Assembly (NCBI GenBank): GCA_948144175.1
Contig: CANXME010002513.1
Location: forward strand, 120,001 to 184,000
From: Closterium sp. NIES-65
Taxonomy: Eukaryota > Streptophyta > Zygnematophyceae > Desmidiales > Closteriaceae
Length of the DNA stretch: 64,000 bases
Reading direction: 5' to 3'
In this document: positions 21,701 through 33,700 of the stretch, one piece after another
Layout: each line of letters starts with the position of its first letter
How positions within the stretch are numbered: position 1 is the stretch's first letter
Position numbers and translations under genes: made by a program
The notes under the pieces: model-generated
The model's database searches: none
What the model saw: the letters and a program-made list of their open reading frames with translations, nothing else
Told to the model about the DNA's origin: nothing

Positions 21701-24700
21701 CGTAACAGCGTAACAGCCTAACAGCCTAACAGCCAAACATCGTAACAACCTAACAGCCTAACAGCGTAACAGCATAACAGCGTGAAAGCCTAACAACCTA
21801 ACAGCCTAACAGCGTAACAGCGTAACAACGTAACAGCTTAATAGCCTTACAGCCTAACAGCCTTGCAGCCTAACAATGTAACAACCTAACAGCGTAGCAG
21901 CGTAACAACGTAAAAGCGTAACAGCCTAACAGCCTAACAGCCTAACAGCGTAACAGCATATCAGCCTAACAGCCTAACATCGTAACAACGCAACAGCGTA
22001 AGAGCGTAACAACGTAACAACGTAACATTGTAACAGCGTAACATTGTAACAACGTTACAGCCTAACAGCCTAACAACCTAACAGCCTAACACCCTAACAG
22101 CCTAACAGCGTAACAGCCTAACTGCCTAACAGCATAACAAAGTAATAGCGTAACAGGCTAACAGCCTAACAGCGTAACAGCTTAATAGCCTAACAGCCTA
22201 AGGGCGCGTAACTTTTTCTGTTTTAGTCAAATGTCCGGACGGAGCCCCCAAAACGTCCGAAAGGAACTCCGTCCGGACGGATGGGGTTGTGGTTCGGACG
22301 ACGAAGCGTCCGTACCACAATTGTGACACTTTTTTGCAGTTTCAAGATTTGAAATTCGTGCAAAACAGTAGCGCGCATAACCTACCTCGCCAGCACATCG
22401 CCCAATTCGCAAGCATGCATTTGCGGCTCGGTAATGTTTGAGCTTTCCAACCACTTTGTCCTCTTGCTCGCGCTATTGTGAGTACAACACAAACAGACTG
22501 AAAGTTGGAGTGGGAAATTCGATTCTGAAAAATGTGCCTCACGCACCAAAGACGTTGAAGGAGTTCCGGACGGTCCGAAATGCTGTCCGGACGATGTCAG
22601 CAGTGTAGAACGGACGATAAATTGACAGAAAAGTGTCAGACTTGGTACGGACGATCGCGACGTCGCGAGGGGTCTTGCGAACTTGTTGACGAACTCCAAC
22701 GACTCGCGTAACCCTACAAAAGTCCGGACGGGGCCTCGTCCGAACGATGAAAAGTGAAAAAGTTACGCGCCCTAACAACCTAACAGCCTAGCAGCCTATC
22801 AGCCAAACAACCAAACAGCGTAACAACGTAACAACGTAACAGCGTAACAGCTTAACAGCGTAACAGCGTGACAGCATGACAGCGTAACAGCCTAACAGCG
22901 TGACAGCCTAACAGAGTAACAGCGTAATAGCCTAACAGCCTAACAGCGTAACAGCCAAACAGCCTAACAGCCTAACAGCGTAGGAGTGTAACAGTGTAAT
23001 AGGGTAACAGCGTGACAGCGTAACAGCGTGACAGCGTAATAGCCTTACAGTGTAACAGCATAACAACGTAACATCCTAACAGTGTGATAGCGTAGCAGCC
23101 TAACACCGTAACAGTGTAACAGCGTAACAGCATAACAGCATAACAGCCTAAAAGTGTAGGAGCCTAACAACCTAACATCCTAACAGCCTGACAGCCTAAC
23201 AGCCTAACAGCCTAACAGCCTAACAGCCTAACAGCGTAACAGCATAACAGCATAACAGCCTGACAGCCTAACAACCTATCAGCCTAATAGCCTAACAGCG
23301 TAACCGCCTAACAGCCTAAAAGCGTAATAGCCTAATAGCCTAACAGCCTAACAGCCTAACAGCCTAACGGCGTAACAGCATAACATCGTAAAAGCCTAAC
23401 AACCTAACAGCCTTACAGCGTAACAGCGTAACAATGTAACAGCCTAACAGCCTTACAGCCTAACAGCCTTACAGCCTAACAGCCTTACAGCCTAGCAGCC
23501 TTACAGCCTAACAACGTAACAACCTAACAGCGTAGCAGCGTAACAACATAACAGCGTAACATCTTAACAGCCTACCAGCGTAACAGCTTAACAGCCTAAC
23601 AGCATAACAGCGTAATAGCGTAGGAGTGTAACATCGTAACAGCGTAACAACGTTACAGCCTAACAGCTTAACAGCATAGCAGCCTAATAGCGTAACAGCA
23701 TAATAGCCTAACAGCCTAACAACCTAATAGCCTAACAGCCTAACAACCTAATAGAGTAATAGCGTAACAGCCTAACAGCGTAACAGCCTAACTGTTGTAA
23801 ATGCATATTATATACAACATACATAGGCTAGAATAGGTGCAGTCCTTTATGTTCTTTGGGTTTGGGTGTACACTCCAACCACACTTTCTGCTGGTTCAAG
23901 ATTGGATTTGGTCATGGTCCTTGGTTGACACTTGCCAACTTTTGGTCCTTAGGCCAACCAATCGCAACCTACCTACATTGTGAGGTTTCTACTCCACAAG
24001 GCACCTCACCCATTAGCCAACTTAGTGGCCAATAGGGTTAGCTCCTCCTCTCTTCTCTTTCTTGCATGCTTGTATTATAGAGCCTTGTTGGCTCATTACT
24101 CAACACATTCTTGAATCCTAACACTAACAGCCTAACAGCCTAACAGCCTAGCAGCCTATCAGCCAAACATTCGAACAGCCAAACAGCATAACAGCGTAAC
24201 AACGTAATAGCATAACAGCTTAGCAGCCTAACAGCCTAACTGCGTAACAGCCTAACTGCGTAACAGCCTAACAGCGTGATAGCGTAACACCCTAACAGCG
24301 TAACAGCCTAATAGTGTAACAGCCTAACAGCGTAACAGCGTAATAGCCTAACAGCCTAACAGTCTAATAGCGTAGCAGCGTAACAGCGTGACAGCGTAAT
24401 AGCCTTACAGCGTAACTACGCGTAACAGCGTAACAGTGCAACAGCCTAACATCCTAACAACCTAACAGCCTAACAGCGTAACAGCGTAACAGCCTAACAG
24501 CGTAACATCGTAACAGCCTAACAGCCTAACTGCCTAACTGCCTAACCGCCTAACAGCCTAACAGCCTAACAGCGTAACTGCCGAACCGCCTAACAGCCTA
24601 ACAGCCTAACAGCGTAACAGCCTAACAGCCTAATAGCGTAACATCATAACAGCATAAAAGCCTAATAACCTAACAGCCTAATAGCGTAACAACGTAATAG

Positions 24701-27700
24701 CGGCGTAACAGCGTAACAACGTAACAGCCTAACAGCCTTACAGCCTAACAGCCTTACAGCCTAACAACGTAACAGCCTAACATCTTAGTATCGTAACAAC
24801 GTAACAGCGTAACGGCTTAACAGCCTAACAGCGTAACAGCGTAACTGCCTAACAGCCTAACAACGTAACAGTCAACAGCGTAACAGCCTAACAGCCTAAC
24901 AGCCTAACAACCTAACAGAGTAATAGCGTAACAGCCTAACATCCTAACAGCGTAACAGCGTAAAAGCCTAACAACCTAATAGCCTAACAGCCTAACAGTG
25001 TAACAGGGTAACATCATAACAGGGTAACAGCGTAGTAGTGTAACAGCGTAACAGAACAGCCTAACAACCTAACAGCCTAACAGCGTAACAGCCTAACAAC
25101 CTAACAATCTAATACAGCGTATTAGCGTAACAGACAGCGTAACAGCGTAACAGCCTAACAGCCTAACAGCGTAACAGCCTTACAGCCTAACAGCCTAACA
25201 GTCTATCAGCCTAACAGCCTAACTGTGTAACAGCGTAACACCCTAACATCCTAACAGCGTAGCAGCGTAACAGCGCAACAGCGTAACAGTCTAACATCCC
25301 AACAGCCTAACAGCCTAACAGCGCAACAGCGCAACAGCCCAACAGTGTAACAGTGTAACAGCGTAATAGCGCAACAGCCCAACAGCCCAACAGCCTTACA
25401 GCTTAACAGTGTTTGCGACCCTCTTCCGTGCAACCCGCTTGCATGCAACGCCACCCCCTTGCATGCAACCCCCTTGCATGCAACCCCCTTGCATGCAACC
25501 CCCTTGCATGCAACCCCCTTGCATGCAACCCACTTGCATGCAACCCCCTTGCATGCAACCCCCTTGCATGCAATCCCTTGCATGCAACCCCCTTGCATGG
25601 AACCCCCTTGCATGCAACCCCCTTGCATGCAACCCACTTGCATGCAGATCTCTGAGATGCCTTTCTCTCAGCACACCCGCTTCCCCCCTTCTCACCTACT
25701 CTTCCCTCTTTCTCCCCTTTTCCCCGCAAGCAGAAGGTACTGCAGCTGCACCCTAGCTGCCCGCCATCAGTGCGGCTGGGCATCGGCCTGTGCCACCTGC
25801 GTCTCTTCGCCTCCTCAGCAGCGCGCCAGCCAGCAGCAGCACGCAGGGAGTTCCACGCGGGCAAGGCCAGGCAGGCGCTGGAGCGGGTGCTGCAGCTGGA
25901 GCCAGGGAACGCAGACGCGCTGGTGGCTCTTGGGCTGTTGGATGTGAACTCCGACGATGGTACGGGGCATTGCCTATGCTGCATGACGCGCGCGTGGCAC
26001 TGGGGCTGCTGGATGTCATTTTAAATTATGGTACGAGGCTTGGAGCATGGGGCACGGTGAATGGTGCGTGCTACGATGCATGGGTGTCTGATATGAGCAC
26101 GGTTGGGCTACCAACACCACGGGCCCCGCTCTCCATGTCTGACCTTTCCTGTGGCCACCCATCATGACCTTTCCTGTGGCCACCCATCATGACCTTTCCT
26201 GTGGCCACCCATCATGACCTTTCCTGTGGCCACCCATCATGACCTTTCCTGTGTCCACCCATCATGACCTTTCCTGTGGCCACCCATCATGACCTTTCCT
26301 GTGGCCACCCATCATGACCTTTCCTGTGTCCACCCATCATGACCTTTCCTGTGGCCACCCATCATGACCTTTCTTGTGGCCACTCATCATGACCTTTCCT
26401 GTGGCCACCCATCATGACCTTTCCTGTGTCCACCCATCATGACCTTTCCTGTGGCCACCCATCATGACCTGCCCCCCCCCCCCGGTCACCACTCCGCCTA
26501 TGTTCTGTTGGAGTGACTTTTGAGAATTCTCAAAAGTCACTCCTATAACCACCCATCCTGCACCGCACCTCCATCGCCCCTCGTTCCCTTCACCTGCCCC
26601 ACCTCTCTGTCCTCCCCTCTGCCCCCTCGCCTACCGCAGTCACAGCAGTGCAGCGGGGCCAGCAGCGCATGCTAGCAGCGTTCCACGCCTTCCCGTTCCA
26701 CCCCATGGCCCTCAACCATCTCGCCAACCACGCCTTCCTCGCCGGCCCTTCTCTGCACGGCCTGGTCGACCCCCTGGCTGCGCTCGCCCTCGCCAGCACA
26801 GAAGCTTCTCTGCCGCGCGCTGAAGCATACTACTGCCTCGCGCGCACCTACCACGCTCAGGTGAGAAATAAATTGCGCAGGTGGCATGGCTGCCACTCCT
26901 CCCTGGTAGAATCCCTCCCCTGCTGGGCCCTCCCTGCACAGCTGCTGGGCCCTCCCTGCACGGCCTGCTGGGCCCTCCCTGCACGGCCTGCTGGGCCCTC
27001 CCTGCACGGCCTGGTGGACCGTCTGGCTTCACTTGCACTCGCCAGCACCGAGGCTGCCCTGCCACGTGCTGATGTCTACTACTGCCTTGCGCATACCTAC
27101 CACACTCAGGTGGGTTGTTCTTCCCCGCTAAGTGGCGAAATACGCGTATAGCGTATATACGCGTGTCGTATATACGCATGCGTTTATACGCTATACGCTA
27201 AGGTCCCGAATCCAGGAATACGCTTTTTCGGGCAGGGTAAAAAAAAACCCGGGCAGGGTGAAAAAAACACCCTAGGTATAGTTCACAGGGGCGATTCACG
27301 GAGGTTGTGTCTCAGGTTCATTTTTTCCCCTATGACGCGAAATGCTTAAAGACTTCGTGCTCAACATCGGGAAGTTACTTCCCCAGTCTCACAAAGAGGA
27401 CGTGCCCTATCGTTATCTTGCGTGGGATCGGGTGGCGGGTTGGGAACAGTAGACATTGATTGCGTTTTGGACTAGGAGTGAGTGACTAGGTGAGTACGAC
27501 GAAGTAGATCTGACGAGAAACGATGTGTTGGAGGGGACGTAGTGGAAAGGTTGGAGTTCGTAGATTGGGTTCGGTTCCAAGAGGTGGAACCCTGAAATTC
27601 GAAATTGCAACTCCAACCTGAATCCAAACATTGAAGTGACATTCCCAATTATATACACACAGGTGACGTCATCACATGCCGCCCCGCCCGCCCTAGCACA

Positions 27701-30700
27701 AAGGGAATTGAGGCAAAACGAAAAACCCGCGGAATCCGTCCGGGCCCCCAGAAATTCCCGGCTGACCAGGCCAAAAGACCCTCCGAAACCCGCGGGTTCA
27801 ATGTCGTATTCTTATGACAATAAATATGTCAGCCGTAACAGTAGAAATTGAAGGAACTCAACGGGAGACAACTCAATATACCATCGTAGGATAAAAAAGA
27901 AAGTGTTTCGTAACTCAAAATATCAGCCAAGTTAAGGCCCTAAAAATAATATGCGATTCTCGACGGAAGGGGTATTTCCGTCGAGAATGTGCAGACATTT
28001 TGTTCTCGACGGAAGGGGTATTTCCGTTGAAAATGTGTTAATTCTCGAAGGAAGGGCGTTAATACTTCAGTTCTGCAATTTTCTGTCTTCGACAGAGCCC
28101 TAGTTGGCATTAAAAGGGTGTATCGCCTTTGACAACATTTCAAATTCGCGGCACATATTTTTTCTTCGACGAAAACTCAAATGTGATGTTCGACAAGAGG
28201 TGCTCCCGGGATGTTCGACAGTACTTAGGGATTCCGCTAAACGTCTCGACAAAGCACATTGAAAAACTTTGCTCCTACACTTTCACATTTTTGTTGAGAC
28301 TATACTGCAATACTTTCTGTCGAACAGGGAAACTCATTCGATAAGGTTCCGATTTCACAGTCGGGAAAACAAAATTTCCGAGACGTTGTTCGATGAAATT
28401 GATTATCGACAGCAGAAGCCGTTTCTGGATTTTGGCAAGTCAGCATCTGCGTTCGACGCGGAAATTGTCGCGCTGCGCATTATCCCCATTTGTCAAAACG
28501 AAAGATTTCGACAGACAGAGCAAAGCGGTCGAGAATTTTATTTCAATCGACCAAGCATATCTATCGCCGCCAGCACCCTGTTTCACTTCTCTTTGTAGCA
28601 TCGAGACTCACAATCACATAACTAATCAACAATGCTCGAGTTTTACTATACGTTAATACATATCGTGAACGTGGACAATCGACACAAGCAATGTTATTGT
28701 TGCAGTAGAGTTTGGCAGCTGCATTTTATTACCCCGTCGAACAGACCATATTTGTCTATGTAATAAATACAGAAAAAAGCATCATATTTAACAAACTATA
28801 GCTTTCCAAATTTTATGATTTTTACACTACCTGAAAATGTTGGTAATTCACCTATGGCAATGATTCGTTTTCAAACTCTCTTCGACAACACTTCGTTTTA
28901 TGTCGACGACGGGACGGTTGACGACAAAAATGCTATCGCAGGCTCTGCTCGACGGGATCCAGTCGACGACGCCGACGTGCATTGCTAATGCACATTAGTG
29001 GTCGATGAAACCCTTCGATAGGCACTGCTCGGCGTGCTGTGCTCGATGAGCTGGTCTTGGCGAATGCTGTTCGACCAAGCAGCGTCGAGCTGGTCGGTGA
29101 AAGTAACGCCTGACCCCTCGTCTTCGTACTCGGTTGAGTCTGTCCCTGCAGCGTGCTAGAAAGGTTGGCCCCGGTGGTACAAGAATGATTTCTCATTAAG
29201 TTCATATTTACTTGCTCTACGGCGCACGGGTAGCGAAACCGTCGACAGATGTTCTACCTGGCACCTGCACATGAATAAGAGTAAGATTGATGATATACGT
29301 ATTAATGATAATTGTAGGGAATGCCCCCTTTTTTTGTGCCTCCTATTCCTTATCAAGTTTGCCCATTGCAGTTTATGTATTTATTTGTTTAGGTATACGC
29401 TTTTATTTCAGTGTCAGCTGTTCTGTGGCGCGTTCTGCCACGCTTTTCTCTGCACCACTTTCCGTCGGGTCGAGACGGAATCCGTCGACGGAGGCGGATT
29501 TACTCGACGAACAGGGGGGTTGGTGCAGGCGGGGTTGGTGCAGACCGGGGGGAGCATGTGGGGTCAACGCCAGCTCGAGCGAGGACCACCTCGCGTGGCG
29601 TGGGTCGTTTCGGGCGGGCGGGGAGGCTGGCTCCCGCCCCTCGCGTGCCCCTCCACGCGACAGAGGGAAAACGAAAATCCCTCCGAGGAAAACCCGCAGG
29701 GGCGAAAGGGGGTCCTCGGAGGGATTCGGGCGACGTCTTCCCGCTACCATAGATCTCCGATGCGCATTTCGACCACTGCGAAATGATCGCCGTGAAAAAC
29801 GGCAGATTTCTTTATATTCCTGAATTTTTTCACCTTGGGCTGCCCAGAAAAAAACTCCCGAGCGTATTGCGTATTTGCTAGCGTATTGCGTTTTGCGTGT
29901 ATACGCAAGCGGATAAACGCTATACGCTTAAAGGCAAAAGCGTATTTCGCCACTTAGCTTCCCCGTGCCATCACCACGCCCAGATGTGCATCACGGCATG
30001 CGCATGCCGTGTCCACGTACACCCAGCGCCAGTCACTCGATCCTTCCCTTCCCGACTCATTCCGTCCCTCTCCGTTCCCTTCCCTTTGCTTTGAGTGTCA
30101 CGGCACAGGGTGACAGGAAGAAGGCGTTTGCGTATTACAAGGCGGCCACGGAGACGGTGCAGCCGGGGGAGTTCGCGCTGCCCTACTACGGTAAGCTGTC
30201 TCCCACCCACTCTCCCGTTGCTCTCTGTCGCTGTCACCTGCTGCCTTGAGTCATACGGTTGCTCCGCGCCGCAAAGCATGATACCTCTCACTCTCTCTGG
30301 TTGTCGTGACACATTCTTAGACTCAAAGGCAAGGGAAGGCATTCTGGTAAGCATGTGCGTGACTGACTAATGGGTGTACGCTTCCCCTCCCCCCCCTTTC
30401 TCCCCTGCGGGCAGGGCTGGGGCAAATTCAGCTGAGTCTGGGCGACGCCAAGGCGGCAGTGGGCACGCTGGAGAAGGTGCTGGCTGTGCACCCCACCAAC
30501 AGTGACGCGCTCAAGGTGAGACAAGGGAGGGAAGTGGGCGACAGCGAGTTGGGGTGCATGGGTAGCAGCACCACAGGGAGCATGTTGAGCAGGTTGGGCA
30601 AGGCATGGATGCTGGTAACCCGCAGAAGGTGCTGGCCGTGCACCCCACCAATAGACCTACCTACCAACGCCCAAGCCCAACGCCCAAGCCCAACGCCCAA

Positions 30701-33700
30701 GCCCAACAGTTAGTGTTAGCCATAAATCTCACACTTTGTATTCTCTACCTTCAATATCCTAGCGTAGTGCGCGCCTGGTCCAAGTGCGCGCCTGGTCCAA
30801 GTGCGCGCCCACGTTGAGGTGAGAGAAGGGAGGGAAGGGGGGAACAGTGAGTTGGGGTGGTGGTAACCTGCAGAAGGTGCTGGCCGTGCACCCCATCAAC
30901 AGCCATGCTTTCAAGGTGAGAGGGAGACGGATAGACAGTGGGAGGCCGAAACAGCTCAGAACCATATCCCTCTCAAGGTGCAAGGCTTGCCAGAGGCTTA
31001 GGGAAGGGCAGGGGTAGCAGCAGCACAGAACGCACTATGAGCAGTTTGGATAGACCTCTAGAGGCGCTGGGCTGGGCTCACTGGAGACTGTGCTTCTTGT
31101 AAGGTGTTGTACACCCCACCGAATGCTTTTCTCCCGTTCATCCCCTCCTCCCTCCGTGCCTTTCTGTTTGTGGGGCCGGCAAAACTAAGCCTTGGCGTGG
31201 CCTTGCTTCTCGTCCAGCCATGTCCGCTTTCGCTCCTCCTCTGTACATCCTCTCTTTCCCCCCCCCCTCCCCCATTAGCTGGTGGGCGCCATTCACCTGC
31301 AGCAGGGCCGGCAGGACCAAGCCCTGGCGTGCTTCCGCAAGATCACTCAACACTGCCCCTCTGACATGGATGTGAGTGAAGGCGACCAAGTGTGACCATG
31401 TGTGACCATGTGTGACCATGTGTGACCATGTGTGACCATGTGTGACCACGTGCGACCACGTGCGACCACGTGCGACCATGTGTGACCACGTGTTGACCAT
31501 GCATGACCATGCGTGACCATGCGTGACCATGCGTGACCATGCGTGACCAAGCGTGACCATGTGACCATGCGTGACCATGCGTGACCATGTGTGACCATGC
31601 GTGACCATGCGTGACCATGCGTGACCATGCGTGACCAAGCGTGACCATGCGTGACCATGCGTGACCATGCGTGACCATGCGTGACCATGTGACCATGCGT
31701 GACCATGCGTGACCGTGGGTTACCAAGCGTGACCATGCGTGACCATGTGACCATGCGTGACCATGCATGACCATGCGTGACCATGCGTGACCAAGCGTGA
31801 CCATGCGTGACCATGCGTGACCATGCGTGACCATGCGTGACCATGCGTGACCATGCGTGACCATGCGTGACCAAGCGTGACCATGTGACCATGCGTGACC
31901 ATGCGTGACCATGTGACCAAGCGTGACCAAGCGTGACCATGCGTGACCATGCGTGACCATGCGTGACCATGCGTGACCATGCGTGACCAAGCGTGACCCC
32001 CATGCGTGACCATGCGTGACCATGCGTGACCATGCATGACATGCGTGACCATGCATGACATGCGTGACCATGCGTGACCATGCGTGACCATGCGTGACCA
32101 TGCGTGACCATGCGTGACCATGCGTGACCATGCATGACCATGCGTGACCAAGCGTGACCATGCGTGACCATGCGACCATGCGTGACCATGCGTGACCATG
32201 CGTGACCATGCGTGACCATGCGTGGCCATGCGTGACCATGCGTGGCCATGCGTGACCATGCGTGACCATGCGTGAGCATGCGTGAGCATGCGTGAGCATG
32301 CGTGAGCATGCCTGAGCATGCGTGAGCATGCATGACCATGCGTAACCATGCGTGACCATGCGTGATCATGCGTGACCATGTGTGACCATGTGACCATGGG
32401 GCAGCATGTGGGCATGTGACATGGGTGTTGTGGTGGAGGGCATGCATGAGGATCAAGATCACCCAGCACTGTCCTTCTGACATGGACGTGAGTGGATGTG
32501 ACCGTGTGACCATAGGTGCAACAGCATGTTGGGATATGTGTGGCGGAGTGTACACATGGCATGGTGTGCGTATGTGGGAGTGAGGTGAATGCTGGTTCCA
32601 ATTGCAGAGGCATCACTCCCCTGCTGCATCCTCTGCGTGGCTCACGTGTCTCTTCCTTCCTTCTTCTCCATGGTTCCTACTTCCTGCTTCCCCATGCATC
32701 TGTGCGACACCAGGCATGGTTGGAGGTGGGAGAGCTTCTCGTCTCCTCCGACCTTCCTGCTGCGCTCGAGTCTCTCAAGAAGGTGCGCTCACACCCCAGG
32801 TTCACGGTGCACTGCAGTGCTTGGCTGCGCTGCAAGGGTTGCTGTGAAGGGCCCACATACTCGCGCTGATACACGCTCTTCTGCCCCACTCGCCCCCATG
32901 TCACTGCCATCGCCCCGCCTTGACTCACGTGTTGCTGTGTGTCCCTCGAATTCGTCCTCCTTTTGCGAGCTCTACTGGAGTGCATGCATATGAGCGCATG
33001 TGCGAGGTGTTGGCCAAAGTGGGTGCGCGTGGCTGTTGCATCCGCTCTCCATCCCCATGCCACCTGTAATGCCCTACCGCACCTCACTATTCTCCTCTCC
33101 TCCCCCCACCCCTCCTCTCTTCCCCTGGAGTGCAGGCATACGAGCGGATGGTGAAGGTGGTGGGCAAGGAGGGCGTGTCAGTCCCATCGGACTCGCCTCA
33201 CTTATTCTCCTCTCCCTCACTTATTCTGCCTCCTCCACCCCCCTGTCTTCCCCTGGAGTGCAGGCATATGAGCGCATGGTGAAGGTGGTGGGCAAGGAGG
33301 GCGTGTCAGTCCCATCGGACTCGCCTCACTTATTCTCCTCTCCCTCACTTATTCTGCCTCCTCCACCCCCCTCTCTTCCCCTGGAGTGCAGGCATATGAG
33401 CGCATGGTGAAGGCGGTGGGCAAGGAGGGCGTGCCGTGGCAGCTGGTGAACAACATTGCCGCGCTGCAGCATGAGAGGGGCGCGTATGAGGTGAGAGCAG
33501 CATGAGAGGGGCGCGTACGAGGTGAGATGCGTGACTATGTTGGAAAAGTCGCGCCCAGCGTATTATACGCCAGCGTATATACGCTGGCGTATAGTACGGG
33601 ATGCGCTACAAGAGTGATTTTGTTATACGCTGAAAATACGCTGCCCGGGCAGGTAAAACTTTTTCCCGGGCAGTGCTATCCAGAAGATTCGCATCCGCGA

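Larger units (their letters stand above)
21169..25410. repeat. 8-bp satellite AGC(C/G)TAAC, about 3.3 kb plus insertions, CTR9 intron 5
   Basis: Hundreds of tandem copies of the octamer AGCCTAAC/AGCGTAAC with frequent single-base variants, interrupted by a TIR element (22202-22772) and a solo LTR (23793-24123). It makes up most of the 5.0-kb intron between exons 5 and 6. The unit is not a known plant telomere repeat (TTTAGGG). Confidence 0.95.
27128..29957. mobile_element. TIR DNA transposon, 2,830 bp, with 8-bp target duplication, CTR9 intron 7
   Basis: The ends CTAAGTGGCGAAATACGC and its inverse at 29940-29957 are perfect inverted repeats. CTTCCCCG flanks both sides (27120-27127 and 29958-29965), an 8-bp duplication as in hAT or P superfamilies. 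Subterminal zones are packed with GCGTATA/TATACGC palindromes. Poly-A next to CCCGGGCAGGGT is at about 27240-27275, with the inverse GGGCTGCCCAG near the right end. The interior is AT-rich, has no recognisable transposase frame, and carries many TCGAC motifs. I consider it a non-autonomous member of the same family as 33535-34146. Confidence 0.85.

Noticed and set aside
25801..25847. Extra small intron inside CTR9 exon 6 that would remove the Ala/Gln-rich insertion
   Set aside because: A GT and an AG exist at suitable places, but removing the segment shifts the frame, so I kept the insertion as coding.
25403..25984. Minus-strand ORFs with GLHARGLHARG repeats
   Set aside because: They are translations of the 15-bp GCATGC repeats.
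26140..26464. CRISPR-like regular 25-bp repeats
   Set aside because: The units are head-to-tail without unique spacers; it is an ordinary minisatellite.
31385..32397. Possible CRISPR array or repeat protein (402-aa frame of HGHAWSRMVT repeats)
   Set aside because: The 10-bp units have no spacers, every frame is open by periodicity, and the array is intronic in a eukaryotic gene.
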